From positions 11,711,001 through 11,775,000 of the forward strand of contig JAKNDB010000068.1 in assembly GCA_024305405.1 (NCBI GenBank): 64,000 bases of DNA. Direction: 5' to 3'. Below are positions 38,666 to 53,500 of this stretch, piece after piece. Position numbers and translations under genes: made by a program. Under the pieces are notes generated by a model. The model worked only from the letters and a program-made list of their open reading frames with translations. It ran no database searches and was not told where the DNA came from. The DNA comes from Dirofilaria immitis (taxonomy: Eukaryota > Nematoda > Chromadorea > Rhabditida > Onchocercidae). Position 1 is the first letter of the stretch; every line of letters starts with the position of its first letter.

Positions 38666-40556
38666 TAAATTTGATGGTGATAACGAACAAAGTAGTGGAC
38701 TTGTTAGTGATAAGAGCAGTGTAATGGACTTGATAGTGATAACGAATTTTGATGTACGTGAATTGAATTCACTCTTAAATTTGTATTTCCATTAGTTCGT
38801 TTCATGTTATAAAAATATGCTTATTTGGATTTAGTAACAGAAAAGAAAAGAAAATCACATGAAATTTATTTTTTAAATTTGTTTATATGATTGTCTTTTG
38901 TTTCTTTTTCATTTTATATGATTGGATATGGAAGATTAAAAATTTTCATTGCTCTTTTGTTTTTTTTCTTCTTTAATACAACAGAGAATAAAGATATATT
39001 TTCATTATTTGATCATAAAGAATAGTAATACTTTTCATCCGTCATTTGCTTTCATTTTCATTCATTCATATTTTGTTCTTAGAAAATTTTGAAAAATTTT
39101 TCCAATAATTAGTTAGTTAACTGTTACATTTGTTTGATTTAGATTGTCAATAATATTTTCATTATTAATTGATTATAAATTATAGGAATATATTTATGCA
39201 ATATTTTTTTCTTTTTTTAATTTAATTTGGTTTCAAAAATGAATCCGATTTAAATTTAGGCAAATAAAAAGAAATGAAAAGAAATACCGTTATGGAACAT
39301 TTTACGCAAGATTAACAATGGAATTAACGGATTCATTTTTATACGATACTTGATATTTCATCGATTGCTACTAAAAGATATTCGATACTTAAATGTATTT
39401 TATAGAAATGAAATTTTTCAATATGGTACTATCGGAAATAATAATCATTTCTTATTTTATATAACAAATAAATTGTGCAATTTTTAGCTAATAACACTCG
39501 ATCATAATATTTTCTTCTTTCATTTAGTAATATTAATATTTTCTTTTCTAATTTCTCGTTTTAATCAATTTCATTGATATGAACATTTCGCAGAGCACAT
39601 TTATAAATCGATACATTGATAGTGTTCTAAAAGAAAGCTCATTTTATTTTATCAATTTCTTGATTAAAAAAATAGCAACAACAAATAATATTCCAAAATA
39701 CAGTATCCCAGGGTATTGATTAATTAATTAAATTTACTTTTAGAAATAATTTTTTTTGCTCGAAAAATGAAACAATAATTATGACTGTTTTATTAGTTAT
39801 TTTTTTAATATACACACGTCCTAATTTGTTAATATGTATTTGTTAACATTTTTTCCACATGCCAAATTCTTAAATGCAAAAAAAAATAAAATTTAATAGA
39901 AATTATGCCCTTTCCGTTTCTTATGTTTTATATTACTTAGCCAAAATATGTTGGAAATTTCATGTACGTTATTTCACTTACGTTATTGTCAATGTTGATG
40001 ATTTATTGTTAGCAAATCGGTACATCATAATTAGTAATAGTAATTTATTTAGATTTTATATTAAATTTTTATTAATCATATATTATTTATCAACTACTAA
40101 GATAGAAAGAAAAAAGTAGAAATTATTTCGAGAATATTATTATAGTATATGATATTGTCAATATCTAATTATCAAGCAAAACAATTACTACTGCACTGTA
40201 TTCTATAGTGATAAATATAATATTATAGTAATGATTCTTCAGATCTCATTTTATCTTTTATTCTATTCCATCTGTCTGTCCATTTTACAACTATTTTGAA
40301 AAGTGAATTTTCTCGTAAAAAATAGAAATTTTCGTGTAATTTGTAACATAATTGATATTAGATCATAGATAATATATTAGTGTGTAAAGAAATAAAAGTT
40401 TTATTTTAGTATAAAATTTTACATTATAATAATGCTTAGATTGTTTTTACATGCAAATGTATATTTTAAGAAATTTCTTATAATTTTACATCGCAACAAA
40501 CATTGGTATTTATATCAATAAAGTGAAAAAAATAAAAACAGATTATTCTATTTTAG
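38666..40556. other. Intergenic
   Basis: AT-rich, no supported gene. A short degenerate repeat (GTAATGGACTTGATAGTGATAACG-like, about 38672-38752) follows the membrane-protein stop. Confidence 0.5.
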
Positions 40557-41345
40557 ATGGTACTTAATCGAGAAAAGCTGAAGGTTTAAATGAATTAAAT
40601 ACAATATTAAAGGACCTCAAAGGTCATATTGTTATCCTATTCACTGGCTCGAAGGATGATGGCAAAAGTTGGTGTCCGGATTGTATCCAAGGTTTTTTTC
40701 TCTTCACTCTTTTTTTCATATAGTTTTAGATATTTACATTGGATTAACAATTTTTCTAGTTTTTTCTGTTTAAAAATTTGAAATTTTAGTAGAATGCTTA
40801 TTTTAGCGGCACCGATAATTGAGAAAGTTATTAAAGAAATTGCATCTTCTGATGATACGGAGGATCTTACATTTGTCGAATGTGGGGTGGGAAAACGAAT
40901 AGAGTAAGTTTTCATCAACTTTTGTTCAGCGACAATCTTATATTTGTAAAGAATTCTAATTATCCGTTGTTTAATATAATTTCTTATCATTTTTATAATG
41001 ACTACTTTAGCTGGAAAGATAAAAAAATGCATTTCGAACTGATGAAAGATTTAAACTCCAAGAAATTCCCACACTAATGGATTACAACAATAAGGTTTAA
41101 TCTCATTTTTGTTTTTCTTTTAAAGAATGTCTATATCAAATAGATAAGGCTGATCTTCATAAAATTCTAATAAAATCAAATATTTTACCTCAGTGCATAG
41201 AATTATATATATAATTGTCTATTTACTCTGCATTTTTTTTAAATTTTTTTACATACTTTTAATCTTTTTCGTTTAGGCGAAGAAATTATCTGGTGAACAG
41301 TGTTCTAATGAATCGTTGGTGAGGGAACTATTCTCTGAAGATTAA
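40557..41345 (+). CDS. TXNDC17: TXNDC17/TRP14 thioredoxin-like protein
   Basis: Cytosolic 14-kDa thioredoxin-related disulfide reductase. Exons: 40557-40691, 40807-40903, 41011-41094, 41277-41345; about 125-130 aa (human 123). Visible: GLNELNTILKDLKG; VILFTGSKDDGKSWCPDCIQ, with the TRP14 active site WCPDC; AAPIIEKVIKEIA; VECGVGKR; DWKDKKMHF; PTLMDYNNK, containing the cis-proline loop; and the C-terminus SLVRELFSED, as in human. Two one-base breaks interrupt the frame, both at short A runs: 40581-40582 (after MVLNREKL) and 41063-41065 (before IPTL). Correcting each by one A restores a full-length protein, so I read this as an intact gene with sequence errors, although a recent pseudogene cannot be excluded from sequence alone. 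A CTATTTTAG acceptor abuts the ATG. AATAAA lies at 41487-41492. Confidence 0.9.
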
Positions 41346-41486
41346 TTAATTAGTGGTATGGTTATGTACAAAATTGTTATAACTTTTAATATTGAAGTCA
41401 CTATATACGAATTTCAAATTTCACAGTTCTGCGGGAAATTCATAATGACGATTTGCCTTATCACTACCTTCTTCTTTTTTTTACCG

Positions 41487-41492
41487 AATAAA
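41487..41492 (+). terminator. Polyadenylation signal of TXNDC17
   Basis: AATAAA 142 bp after the stop. It lies about 100 bp short of the stop codon of the convergent IFT144 gene. Confidence 0.5.
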
Positions 41493-41589
41493 TTTATAAC
41501 TCTGCTCAAAATAGCAATCTATAAATAGGGTAAATTTCTCATTCAGCATTGAAAATTGAATCTCTGTAAGCGGAACAAATTTTTATTTT

Positions 41590-44500
41590 TTAATTTTTAT
41601 TACTTTTAATTTTTTTGTCATTCATTAAAAACTGTTTCACATCATCCATTAGTTTCAAATCGCTGAGTTCATCGCCACACATCGGACAGTCTTCTTTTTC
41701 ATCCTTGAGCCTAAAATCAATCAAATATCAGTGTGATTAAATATTTCCATTATGGGAGAAATACTGTAAAAAGAAGTATTTCTCATGTGCCTGCTTTTTT
41801 TAAAATTAACACAATTTAATTACAAATATAGTCATTATGCTTGGAACTTTTTATAAAATTAAATAAATTAAAGGAACTAGAAATAAATGAAGAATTTTGG
41901 TTCAGACACGAAATAAGGTAACAACGTTTATCGTGTTTACAGCAATTCGTATTATCATTGAATTTATATGATGGTTGATTATGAATGTGCGAGAAATTAC
42001 TATTCTAACTAACTACACAAAAACGGAATTCATTTACTTTGGTAGCACTAAGAGGTTTCCTTAAAGTCATTAAATATCGTAACAACAGGAAAATTAGAGT
42101 TAAAGGTTCATTTTGTAATTGAATGATTCAATCAGATAGTAGGAAACTGTGTCCGCTATTCTATTGAAAATTAATTTTTCTTTGAATTTCCAGCGTTATT
42201 GTGACTTACAAAAATTGAATAGAACAATAGAACTTTACTAACCGCATTTTTTAATCACTGAATTAGTAATTTAAAAGTTAAGGAGAATTCTACTATATTT
42301 TAATGCTTTCCTTCAACATTTCACAGGCCAATCTATTTGGTTTTTCTTCCATTTCAAAGTTAACTTAAGAGATACACGATTCTATCCCTTATTAGCATCG
42401 AAATAACTTAATCAAAAGCTGTTTTTTCATCCTCACTTCGATTTTTAATAAACCAATTCATAATCCAATAAATATTTCTTGATAATAAAAAAGAAAATAA
42501 TGTTCCAAATACTTTTCAATTTTTCGTTTCTCACAGATCATCCAATTTAAACAAAGCATGACAAAGGGAAATTGTAGTATATTCCAAAAACAAATCTTTA
42601 AGCAAAATTTATAAAATTAAAGAAAATCTATTTTCTAAAACTGTTTACATGGAAAATAAATGCCGAAGATGATAAAATTAAGTGATTTCTGATTATTTCA
42701 TTGTATTCGAAAGCATATAATAGAAATAAATGAAAATTTTTATTCAATAATCTATATTTTTCGTAATTTAAACGCACAGATAAATTTTTGGGTGTTAATC
42801 AGGAGTATTTTATGAAATCAGAATTCAATATCAGGCGAAGGTTATTATTATTTTTCGCTTTGATATGAGATAAGCAAATCCGTCCGGTAAATGAAATTCT
42901 ATAATTACTTTTTTAATTCGGAATAGAAGCCAGGAAAGCCACATGACGAACATATTGCAAAATCATTCGCTACCAAATGTAAACCCTGCAAAACATAAGT
43001 AATATCACATTTTTGCGCAAAAATGCGAGATCCAGATACAATTTGTAATTTTTGGATATATTTACTAGAAATAACTGAAACAAGATCCTCACTGTAACGA
43101 TGCAATAAGGAATTAAATTTTTGCATGATGTGCAAACAAGTATCGATGCTTCCATCGGATTATCACAATAAGGACAACATGTTTTGGATTCTTCTGGATC
43201 AGGCAATTTATCTGGCTTCCTAGAAAAAACTGATTTTCATTCAAATAAATTACAAGTATTCATGTTGATTAATATGATTTTTTTGTGATCTGAAATGTCG
43301 TGATATCATAAGTGAATGTAAAAATATTACATTTTGGAAATGAAGAATCACTGTACTAAAGATGCTACATTAAACTTTGTCATACTTAAAAGCATAAATA
43401 ATCTCAGGCATTCAATTTGCTTGTAATCTATCGATCAATTGATCATTTTGTTTATTTATCTGAACTATAGTCCATTCCACATTATATTTCACTCATTATT
43501 TTTCTTCAAAATCTAATCTTATATTCTTATTTCCAAGATGAACAAAATTACCTTACAACAGCTTCAATTTTCCTACGGTATTTTTGGTCAATATTTTTCC
43601 GATTGCAGCCTTTTAAGAGCTCTACAGCAAACTTGAATGCCGATTGTTTGAGGCCCGCTTTACTACATTCAATAACACTAGTTGTGAGGATGGGTACGAT
43701 ATCTGCAAAATATAACATATGAGATAGTATTTGCCATCTCTTTGTTCATTTTTTCTTTTCTTGGGATTAAAAAAACATGAAAAAAGTGGAAAATATCTAT
43801 AAAATCAAAGTTAAAAGACAAGTAAGAATATTAAAAATGATTGTATGATTACAGATATAACTTGTTATAAAATCAATTTCATCATTATGTAATTCCAAAG
43901 TAATTCCACGAGAATAGTACTGATTCCATATCCATATATTAACATCAGTATTTCTTTCTTGGATTCAAAAATAATAATGAAGTACTAACGTGCTGGAAAA
44001 TGACTGATGTTACCGGCTACTCTTATTAACATACGTGCAGCCTTCATGTGTTCACCACGCTTTATCAAACTCTGTTTAAAAAATCATTTTAAATAATGTT
44101 TTATGTAAAGAAAAAATCTTAAATTTACAAAGATGACTTAAAAAGAAATTGAAAAGAGAGAAAGCGCTGAGATTTAAATTTCCATTTTTTGTCTTCTACA
44201 ACTTCAATTTTTCTAAATGATGCATCAAGAGTCCTAAACAGCAACGCTCTCATTTCCCAAAATGAATGTTAGAATCTATTGAGTAAGCTATAAAATAATT
44301 CAAATATTTCAAACTATTGCTACTGTTTTCCATAATACAGTGATCGTTATCATAAAATATAAAATTAAAACGAAAAACTATTGAAGCTCACCTTGATTAT
44401 GAGATAACTGTGCAATAACATAAGGTTATTCTGCACTTCAAATGGCACCTTGATTCCTTCATTTTGCAGCTCTCGATACATTCCAAACAACAGCTTATGA

Positions 44501-47500
44501 GCAATTCGATATGAACCATTTGCTTGCTCTTCAGTAGCTATTACAACCGCTGTTTTCGCTGCTTCGTGATACATTTTCATTGAAATATAATATTTGAAGA
44601 TGAGCTTTGGATTCTAAAATTTACATATACAAACATAAAATTTTTTTATATTTCAAGGAATGCTAAAGAGATTCCGAAATATTGAAAACTAATATTAAGG
44701 TTTTGGATTTTCTCATAAATCAGCATGTGATAAAACTTCGATATGATTTTTCACAATTTGAGAATAAAGCTTTTATGCATTTATAATTATAGTTGAAACA
44801 TGAAAAAACACTGCAAACTAACTTTCGAAAATAATATGCTTAATAAAATTTAATTATCTCTATCGTCAACGGAGAGAAAACGAAGTGATGTAGTGGAAAA
44901 GTGAAAAATAAAACAAGGAAATTTGAAGCACACCTTCGGAATGCCATCAGTTTCACCAAACAAATAGTCAACCACACGGGAACTTAGACTAGAATCTCGT
45001 GCTTCTACTGCGCATGTTATTGCCGTTTTCATCGCTTCTGTATCTTCACTATTTGTAAGCAAATAATCTAATGCCTGAAATTATTTAAGCAAGAATAAGT
45101 CATTTGGTATAAATGTATACTCATTTTTAATAATCGATCAAAATTCGTCTGATAAAAGTGGTAAATTTATGCTATAAAATTTAATTGCAGTTATTCTGAA
45201 AGTTAAATGTCAAATGATCTATAATTTAGGTTTGGTCTTTTATATACAAATCAAAATGTATAACATAAACTTTTCTGTATTTCGAATAAAATAGGTTTCT
45301 AGTACATTCATCTTTCTTATCATACCAAAAAACTATTCAGTCATTTTATTGCATTATTCAACCAGCTGGAGACACAGCAAGATCAAGAAAATGATCAAAG
45401 AAAGAAGAAATGAGAAGATTTTGCATATTTACAAAGATCAAAGAAACAAATTCTTCACTTCTATCAAATTCATCACTTTTATTAACTGATCGTGAACAGG
45501 TAAAGAATTGTAATTCGTTTTCTTTTATTGTAGAGAAGAAAAATATATATCAGAAACCTTAGAATACTGACGAGCCTTGTAGTAAAAAATCCAGCTTTCT
45601 GTGAATTTATATTCTTTGCATAATAATCAGCCAATTGCAAAAACACATCTATCGTTCCTTCATCTTCAACAGCATCGGCAAAAACATCCATTTTTTGTTC
45701 CGTTTCTGCGAGGTGAAACGCTTCCTAAAATGGAAGCAATCAGAGGATAGATTAAATGAAATACTTTAATAATCGGTTACCATGGAAAGCTTTTTAAAAA
45801 TCTCGACGGCAGTTTTATCGTTTCTAAAAAATATAAACAACACTGGATGATGTTTCGTTATTGCTGATGCATTATTAAAACAGTAATTTCTATAGTGAGT
45901 AAGCTAAATTCTTGGGATTAATTTCGCTAAGTAATTTCAAAATATTTTTAAACGTTATTTTTGAAAAAAATTCTAAAAGTCCACCTGCTGACATTGAGAA
46001 AGCACCAAAAATTGGATGGCCGAATCGTGATCTCCTAGTTTGATAAAGAACCTGAAAGGAATAGCAAACTACTAGAGCAACATAAAATCGAATTGTAAGA
46101 ACGAGAATATTCAATGAAAATGTTATTATAACATTTGTACAAATAATTTTAAGATCCGAATAGAAAAAGAGAAAGAAGAATATAAAAGAAACCCCACTTT
46201 GCTACAAGTCTTGCTCCTTCAACACTTCTACTTTCCCGTACAATACATACCGCTTCTTCAGGCTTATTTAAATGCTCTAACAAAAGTCTTGCTAAATTGT
46301 CGTAATCTCGAGCATTTTTATAAGCCTGAAATTTATTTTAACTTATATTGCATAACAAAATAATCAAATGTAACCTGCATGCAAGTATTTCCATAGTTTA
46401 AAAGGAATTTAAAGAAAAATTAATAAAATGAGAAATTCTGAAATATTACTATCGCAGCCTGCTTGTATTTTCCCTCTTCCTCCATAACTTTGCCATACGC
46501 TGAATGAATTTTTGGCGAATGAACCTTGGGCAAAAGATTGCCCACTTTAGTCCTGTAAAAAAAAAAAAAAAAAAAAAAGATAATAGATTTTACAAAACTC
46601 TCCAATTTTAACAAAAAAGTTGAAGTGCTAAATTTCAGCAGGATTACCAATTCTTTGCTTTCAGCGAAACTGCAGCAGCTCGATCGTAAAAATGTCCAAG
46701 TTCATATAAATAAGTTGCATCACTGTATTGCTGCAAAATTAAAATCACTATCTTCAAACAATTTTGTTAGATAAAGAAAACTTAAATTCTTCTCTCTTTC
46801 TCGTATTTTCATTTTGTAAAACAATCGTTACAAACAAACCTTCAGCTGTTCTAGAATTATCGCACAATCGCGTTTGACAACTCGCCCTTCAATGCTTGCA
46901 GCAATTTCAATTCCTCTATAAAAACAAATTTGATTACTTTAAATAAATGAATTTATATGTGATATATGGCAATGTATAAACATTTTAACTTAAATCAAAG
47001 TTTAGTAGGCTTCTCATTTATGCAAAAAAACATGCATAAAAATAAAAAATCGGTTTAACTTTAGTACTTACTTTCGAATATCGCCTACACGAACACACAT
47101 TCGAGCGATGCCAGAATTACACATTTCATTATGTTCCAAAAGCTTTAATTTATATTTAAAATCAAAAATTCAAAATCCGTCAAAACAGAATAAGAGATTG
47201 AAATAAAAATTAAGCCATTTTTCAAATTTCTGCAACAGAGAATAATACAACTTAAAAATAATATGCACAAAAAAACCTGTTCATTATTTTCGTCCGGATC
47301 TTCAATCAAACCATTCTCGTATTGTGTTAATGCTTGGCTATAATTTCCCTGGAAATCAAAAAAAAAAAATTTATATTCATAAGTATTTGCCATTTTATAT
47401 GTAATTCTATTTAGTTGTAATACAAATGCTACATAAATGATGATGATAAAAAGTAAAAACTTACATAAATTCCAATTGTTGTGCATATTCTTTTGAAATC

Positions 47501-50500
47501 ACGGGTACTTCTTCGGGGCCAATTGCGTTGCCAAACTTAATGCTTTGTCCCAGTGTAACAGATCACGACGCATCTGAAAGAAAAATAGGTTAATTAAATG
47601 CAGATGTTTAATTTGTGATGTTTTTATAAGTAACTCTATGATTACAATAATGGAACTTAAATAATCCCTATTGAAATTATTCCGTAAGGCCTACAAGCTT
47701 TACAGCTCAAAGCTTCTTTTAAAATTAAATAAAATGAAATTAAAAAGCGTAAAAAGCTATATCTTACATCCAAAGCCTCTTTGGGTTTACTTGACTGTAA
47801 AAAAATTGTTCGGCCGCATCAAAGTTCCCTAATATCAGAGCCAAATGTCCATTCAGCAAGGTTTTTTCCTCGATATATTGTATTTCTTCCAAACTCCAAA
47901 CTACATCTACTGCATCGGTTTGCTTGAAAATTCGAATTGCTGAAGAAATTTTTGCTTTTACTCTTTCTGAAATTAATTCTCTTAGAAATTATGAGAACCA
48001 AAATATTTTCAGCCAAAAGAAAATAACTTCTAATAATAAAATAATAACACAACCTAAATCTACTTCACCATTTTTTGTAGCTGCAATTGCGAATTTATTC
48101 CAGTATTCATGAATTTTCGCATATTCACATATGCGCCACGCATACATCCATCTAAAATTAAATAATGCAAGATTAATTTCATTTTTTTACAACTTGTTTG
48201 CATGTAATAATCACCATTTATTGAAAAATAATCAACATCCATAAATAAACTATTGTTTCACTTTATAAATCTGGATATAACATTGAAGAATAAGTAAACC
48301 TTCTAAGATTAACTGATTGATCCAAAAGCTTTCCCAGCTGAAATTTGATACATTTCTTATTAGATTCATAAATGCAAGTTTTATTCTTCAGCTGCTTAAT
48401 CTATAAAACAAAATATAAAACTAATGCTTTTACAATAATTACTACTAACAGTATTTAGCGATTTCCCATCGAGTACCATATCAGTTCGATGACTCTCTAA
48501 TAGCACGCTACTAAGACGCCCATTTTGCGTTTGACAGTGTACAATTCCCTTACAAAGCATCAAGGGAATACATCCGTACGGTATCTTGGTGACCCCAATT
48601 TTACCAATGCAACATCTGAAATTCATTACGTCAAATTGAAGTTCAATCATCTAAAATCATATAAATATCAGTTTATTATTTGAACTTTTTTTCAAACGTT
48701 TCGTTGTACATGGAAAAAAGAATATAAATTATTTTAACATTTAACTCTGAAGGATATAGATATACAAAACAAGCAAGCTTTTAATTTCCGGCAAATCTCA
48801 CGATATAAAAAGACAAGGAATAAATAACTGCTTCTATTATTTAATAAATATAAGGCTAATTATAACTAATAACTAATTTCGGAATTTCACTATCAAAACT
48901 GATGTTTTTATGGTTCTTCAAAATTAAATAATTATGTAATCCAGTCTAAAATTCTAAAGCGAATCTTGTATAACTTTCTCTTTGCAAGGCATTACAAATG
49001 GGAATGATTTATCGTCAGTGCACAGGCAGACTAAAATCAGTCAACATTTGTCAAATGATATTAAATGTCAATTAAGTAAACTTACTTTCTATTTGATTTT
49101 TGGATATAAGGAAAACATGAACAGTATCAGTGTCACACACAATAAATGTATCGCGATCTACGGAGAAATTCTCCCATAAACAATTCTTTAACTGTAATAA
49201 TGGTACTTTAGCTATAATAATGATAATTATAATCTTTTCTCTATACCAAGTATTTTGTTTTTCTTTATCCAATCAATCTTACATTTTTTGTGCTATATTA
49301 TATCTTCTTTTTGCATTTAATAACTTAGTTTAACTGTAGAATTCAATCTAAAGGATAACTCACTTTCGTTTAAACAGAGAAACTAAACGACTTGGACTAA
49401 GAATAAAATTTAAAATGTAGTGCATTTAATGATTTCTATTAAAATCATTTACATGAGCAGTGGAATCGATTGAAGGTATTTTGATGGGCTCATCATCAAC
49501 AGGACTGTAAATGTAAGCATTTAAGCGCTCATCAAAAAAACAAAGCATAATTCCTTCTGATTCTGGATATAATGATGTGATCCCTGCCACATGTTTATAC
49601 TCATTCACATATGCTTGATCTGCTAATGAATAATAATAGAGATTCCCATTCTGCAATAAAGAATGCGAAGAGATCATACGTTTTAATAGTAAAATTCCAA
49701 AATCAGTTATAACTTCAAAAAACCAAAAAAATGAGTAAATTCATTTTTCGATAAAATACAAATTTCAAATGAAGCTTTTCTCAAAAAGAAGAGCATCGGT
49801 GTACTATTTAGCTTTCAAAATTTTCAAAATATATAAAGCAAGTGAAATCCACACATTCGTGCAATAAATAAGGAAATTATCGGTGAGTGCAACATCCTGA
49901 AGTCCATAATTAGCGTGCTCCGGATCCGGAATGATAAATCCATTTCTTTCCGTACTGTATTTCCCATTCTCATCATGCAACTGTAAACTGTTCAATATAT
50001 TTAGCCAATACTACCATAATTTCTACACAAAAGCTAAGTTTTTGAGATTAAGTTGACGAATGAATGAAATTTGCCGTCAAATAATTAAACAAATACAAAT
50101 GTTTTTAAATAACCTTCTGCAGTTGTGCCCGATTATCCAATTTAGCAATGGCATATTTTTCATTCAATTTCATAGCATTAATTGTTGATAAATATTCAAT
50201 TTCATAGACATGCCGGACTCCTAATTGTTTCAATAAATTATGAAAAATAAATGGAATATTTCAATTTATATTGTCATAAACTAAACTGTAAAAGTCAGAT
50301 TAAAACAAGAAATATTGAACAAAATAAATTTCTAGTTTGACATCGAGCCAAATTATAAAAATATAAAAAAGATGAAAACTATTCTACCATGACAATTTAC
50401 TAATTCAGTAATTATTTGGTAAGCGTAAAATGTAATCATAATCTTGCTATACATCAGAACTTCGCATGATTTACCTTTCGTTTCAACAATTTCATACAGC

Positions 50501-53500
50501 CATGCACGATTATTCATTGAAATAGCAATATGTTTTGGACCGAGTGCCATTCCTGTTGGTTCCAGTTCGATTTTTACTGTTGCTAATGGATTCTGAAAAA
50601 AGATGTTTCTGAATTTTTTTAAATTTTTAATATTTAAATTTGGACATTGCATTATCCATCGAATTCTAAAAAATCTACCCACTTTTTCTTCTTCTCTGAA
50701 GAGCGTTATCTCATTTAATGACGACAAAACTGCAATAGTATTCCGGTAAGCGGCTCCGAGTACAGGTATTTTTGTCAGAAATAAGTAGAGCGTTCCGGAC
50801 TGAGTACTGACGGCAATTAACTGTCCATCATAATTTGTTGAAGTATTACGTAAGTCTATAAAAATTATTAGAAATTTTGAAACCTCGCTAATTTGTTATT
50901 CAAGATGAATTTATTTCTTCCAGAATTCAGTAAAACTTCCTAAGATTCTATTTGATACCTATTGTTTATTTATACGTTTCCCTGTTCTATTATCATCACA
51001 ATCCAATCCCAGGCGTACATTAAGATTTGCTGCGTATTGGATAAAATTTCAGTTTCCCGATGAAATCTTATCAGGTCATCAAAGCTTATTTAATTTATGC
51101 ATTACATCAGCTTTCATTGAGAAGCATCATTCGACCTTCATCAACCGACATTCTTTATTGCTATGCGTTAATAAATAAATATCCTTCATTCTTTGAGTTA
51201 CTTAATTCTTCTCCTCAATGTGGGATATAATTTGAGTTTGTTGAGAATATTTATACTATTCTGAAAAAATTCGGCAAGTTTAACAATAGTTGAATTTATT
51301 ACAATTAACAAACCATTATTCTTAATGTCCACTTCGAAAATTTCAACAATTTCGTCAAGTTGATTCAGTTCACGTACTCGTATCCTAGAACATGTTAGAC
51401 AGAATTTTTCTAGAATTTCGGTGAAAAATGCTTGAAAAGCTAACATATTTTCGTTCCATGTCATTCGTCGTACTCCAACATATCATTTAGAAAACAAGAA
51501 AAAATAATTCAACAGTAACCTTATTAAAAAATTCAAATAACTGAAACTCAAAGAAAGAGAATACTTACTGATTGTCACCAGTTAACAGAATTTTAGACGA
51601 TGCTTCATTGATGCATATAGATGATAAATATGATTTGAAATCTTGCACTAAATATAATTCCTTAAAATATATTACTTTGATCGCAAGTCTTGGAAAAGTT
51701 ATTTAAGGCATAAAATATAAATAATAGATAGTATAAGAGATATAAATAATTTGTAATTATTCACAATCAACCGCAAATTATTAATTTCAAAAAAGGAAAA
51801 AGAAAAAGATAATAACATAAAATAAAGTTAACCAACCTGACCCATTTCTGAGGCGATTGTTGAAATGCAAACAAAAAGCCTTTACCGAAACCCAATAATA
51901 AGAAATTAATGCGATACCTCAAAAATCTCTTTTTATAAAACATGAAATACTTCAGTAATAATGTTGCCATCACTCCGCTATCAGGACATACCAATTTATA
52001 CTATATCTCAAATGAATCTTTTCTCTAAATTAAAATGCATGTAAGTTTTTCTGACAAATAAAATTATATGAAGAATTTCTTGATGAACTTTCTTTCATAA
52101 AAATTTGTCAGCAAGTAAGATGAGCAAAATTATATTTGTAGCGACAAAAAAACAACCAACCAGTAATACTCTATAATTTCACCGTAATTAACTTGACAAT
52201 GAATATTGATAGGATCTGCAGTACCATTTAAATCCATCAACATTAAAATATGCTGACCCAAAACAGCACTTAACTGAAAAAGATATGACGATATCTACTT
52301 TTAAATTATTTAATATTTCAATAATTTAAAGCCAAAGAAATGAGATACATCCCAAAGAAATTTTTTCAGATGATTTGTTTTTGTAAAACGAAAGAAAGAG
52401 AATGAAACAGAGGAAGCTTTTAGTAAATTTCTAGCTTTTAAAAATATATATCCAAAATAATCTTGAACCAATACCATTCCTTAATTATTTAATATAAAAA
52501 GTAGAATAAAAACTGAATTAACCAGACGTCAATATATTTCCATATAATCAGGTAGGTTAAAAGTTAAGAAAAACTAAGAATAATAATTGAATAGATATAT
52601 TGACTGACCATTATGTCAGATTTGCAATTTTATCATTTGGTTGCTTCCGATCATGGAATTTAATCTTTGATGGTTCCATGCTACATAAGAATGAATGTAA
52701 TAAATCACCATCCATGTTATTAACAGTGATCGTTGCATCGCTTGCACCCAATGCAAGCAATTCATTATTGGAAAATGCCCCACACGTTATGTCACTTTGG
52801 TGTTTCCCGATTGCTGAAGTCTTGCTATAAGAAAATATGCCTTTTAATTCATCAAAATACTATTCTGAATCTATCATTTCCATTCTGGAAAATAGATTTC
52901 TTTTTCAAAGTAGCACGAATCTGAATGTGACATGTTTGCGCAATTTTGTGCGTGTAATTGAAAGAGGCTGAGGATGACATTTATCATATCATTGGATTAA
53001 AATTGACAATAATTTCTTAGGTAAGAGATTACAGTCGCTAAAGTAATAGGAAAATATCCCATTATACTTTATAGTAATATATTTTTCGTAGAAATTTTGA
53101 TCAGACCTTTTCCAACAATAATTAACAGTTTATCTCCTACATGCTTAGATAAATTGAAAGAAAACGAAGAATATTAAAAAATAAGAAATGGTAGAATTAT
53201 TAATAATTAGACATAGAAAAACAAAAACTAGCCGTGAAGTTCGCTGGTTGTAAAACAACAAATTTCCTGTATTATATCCAATTGCTAAAATTGGCGAAAC
53301 ATGAGACCATAATATAAATGTCGGTTTCTCCCTTAAAAATTTGAATCTTTTTTAAATCGTAAAGTTAACAAACCTAAAATATTATGTTGTTTTTGTATTA
53401 ATTTCTAAGAGAAAATTTTACTTGAAATGCTTACTTTCCGCTCATGCCACTATCCAATTTATTAACTGTTTTCGACGCAAATTCCCATAATGTTATTGCT

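Noticed and set aside
40557..41345. TXNDC17 as a pseudogene
   Set aside because: It has introns with good splice sites, an intact WCPDC site and conserved C-terminus; its two breaks are of the same homopolymer type seen in rps-13 and IFT144, so sequence error is the better explanation.
52600..52830. Plus-strand frame of 76 codons
   Set aside because: Shadow of the minus-strand IFT144 WD40 exon at 52609-52824.
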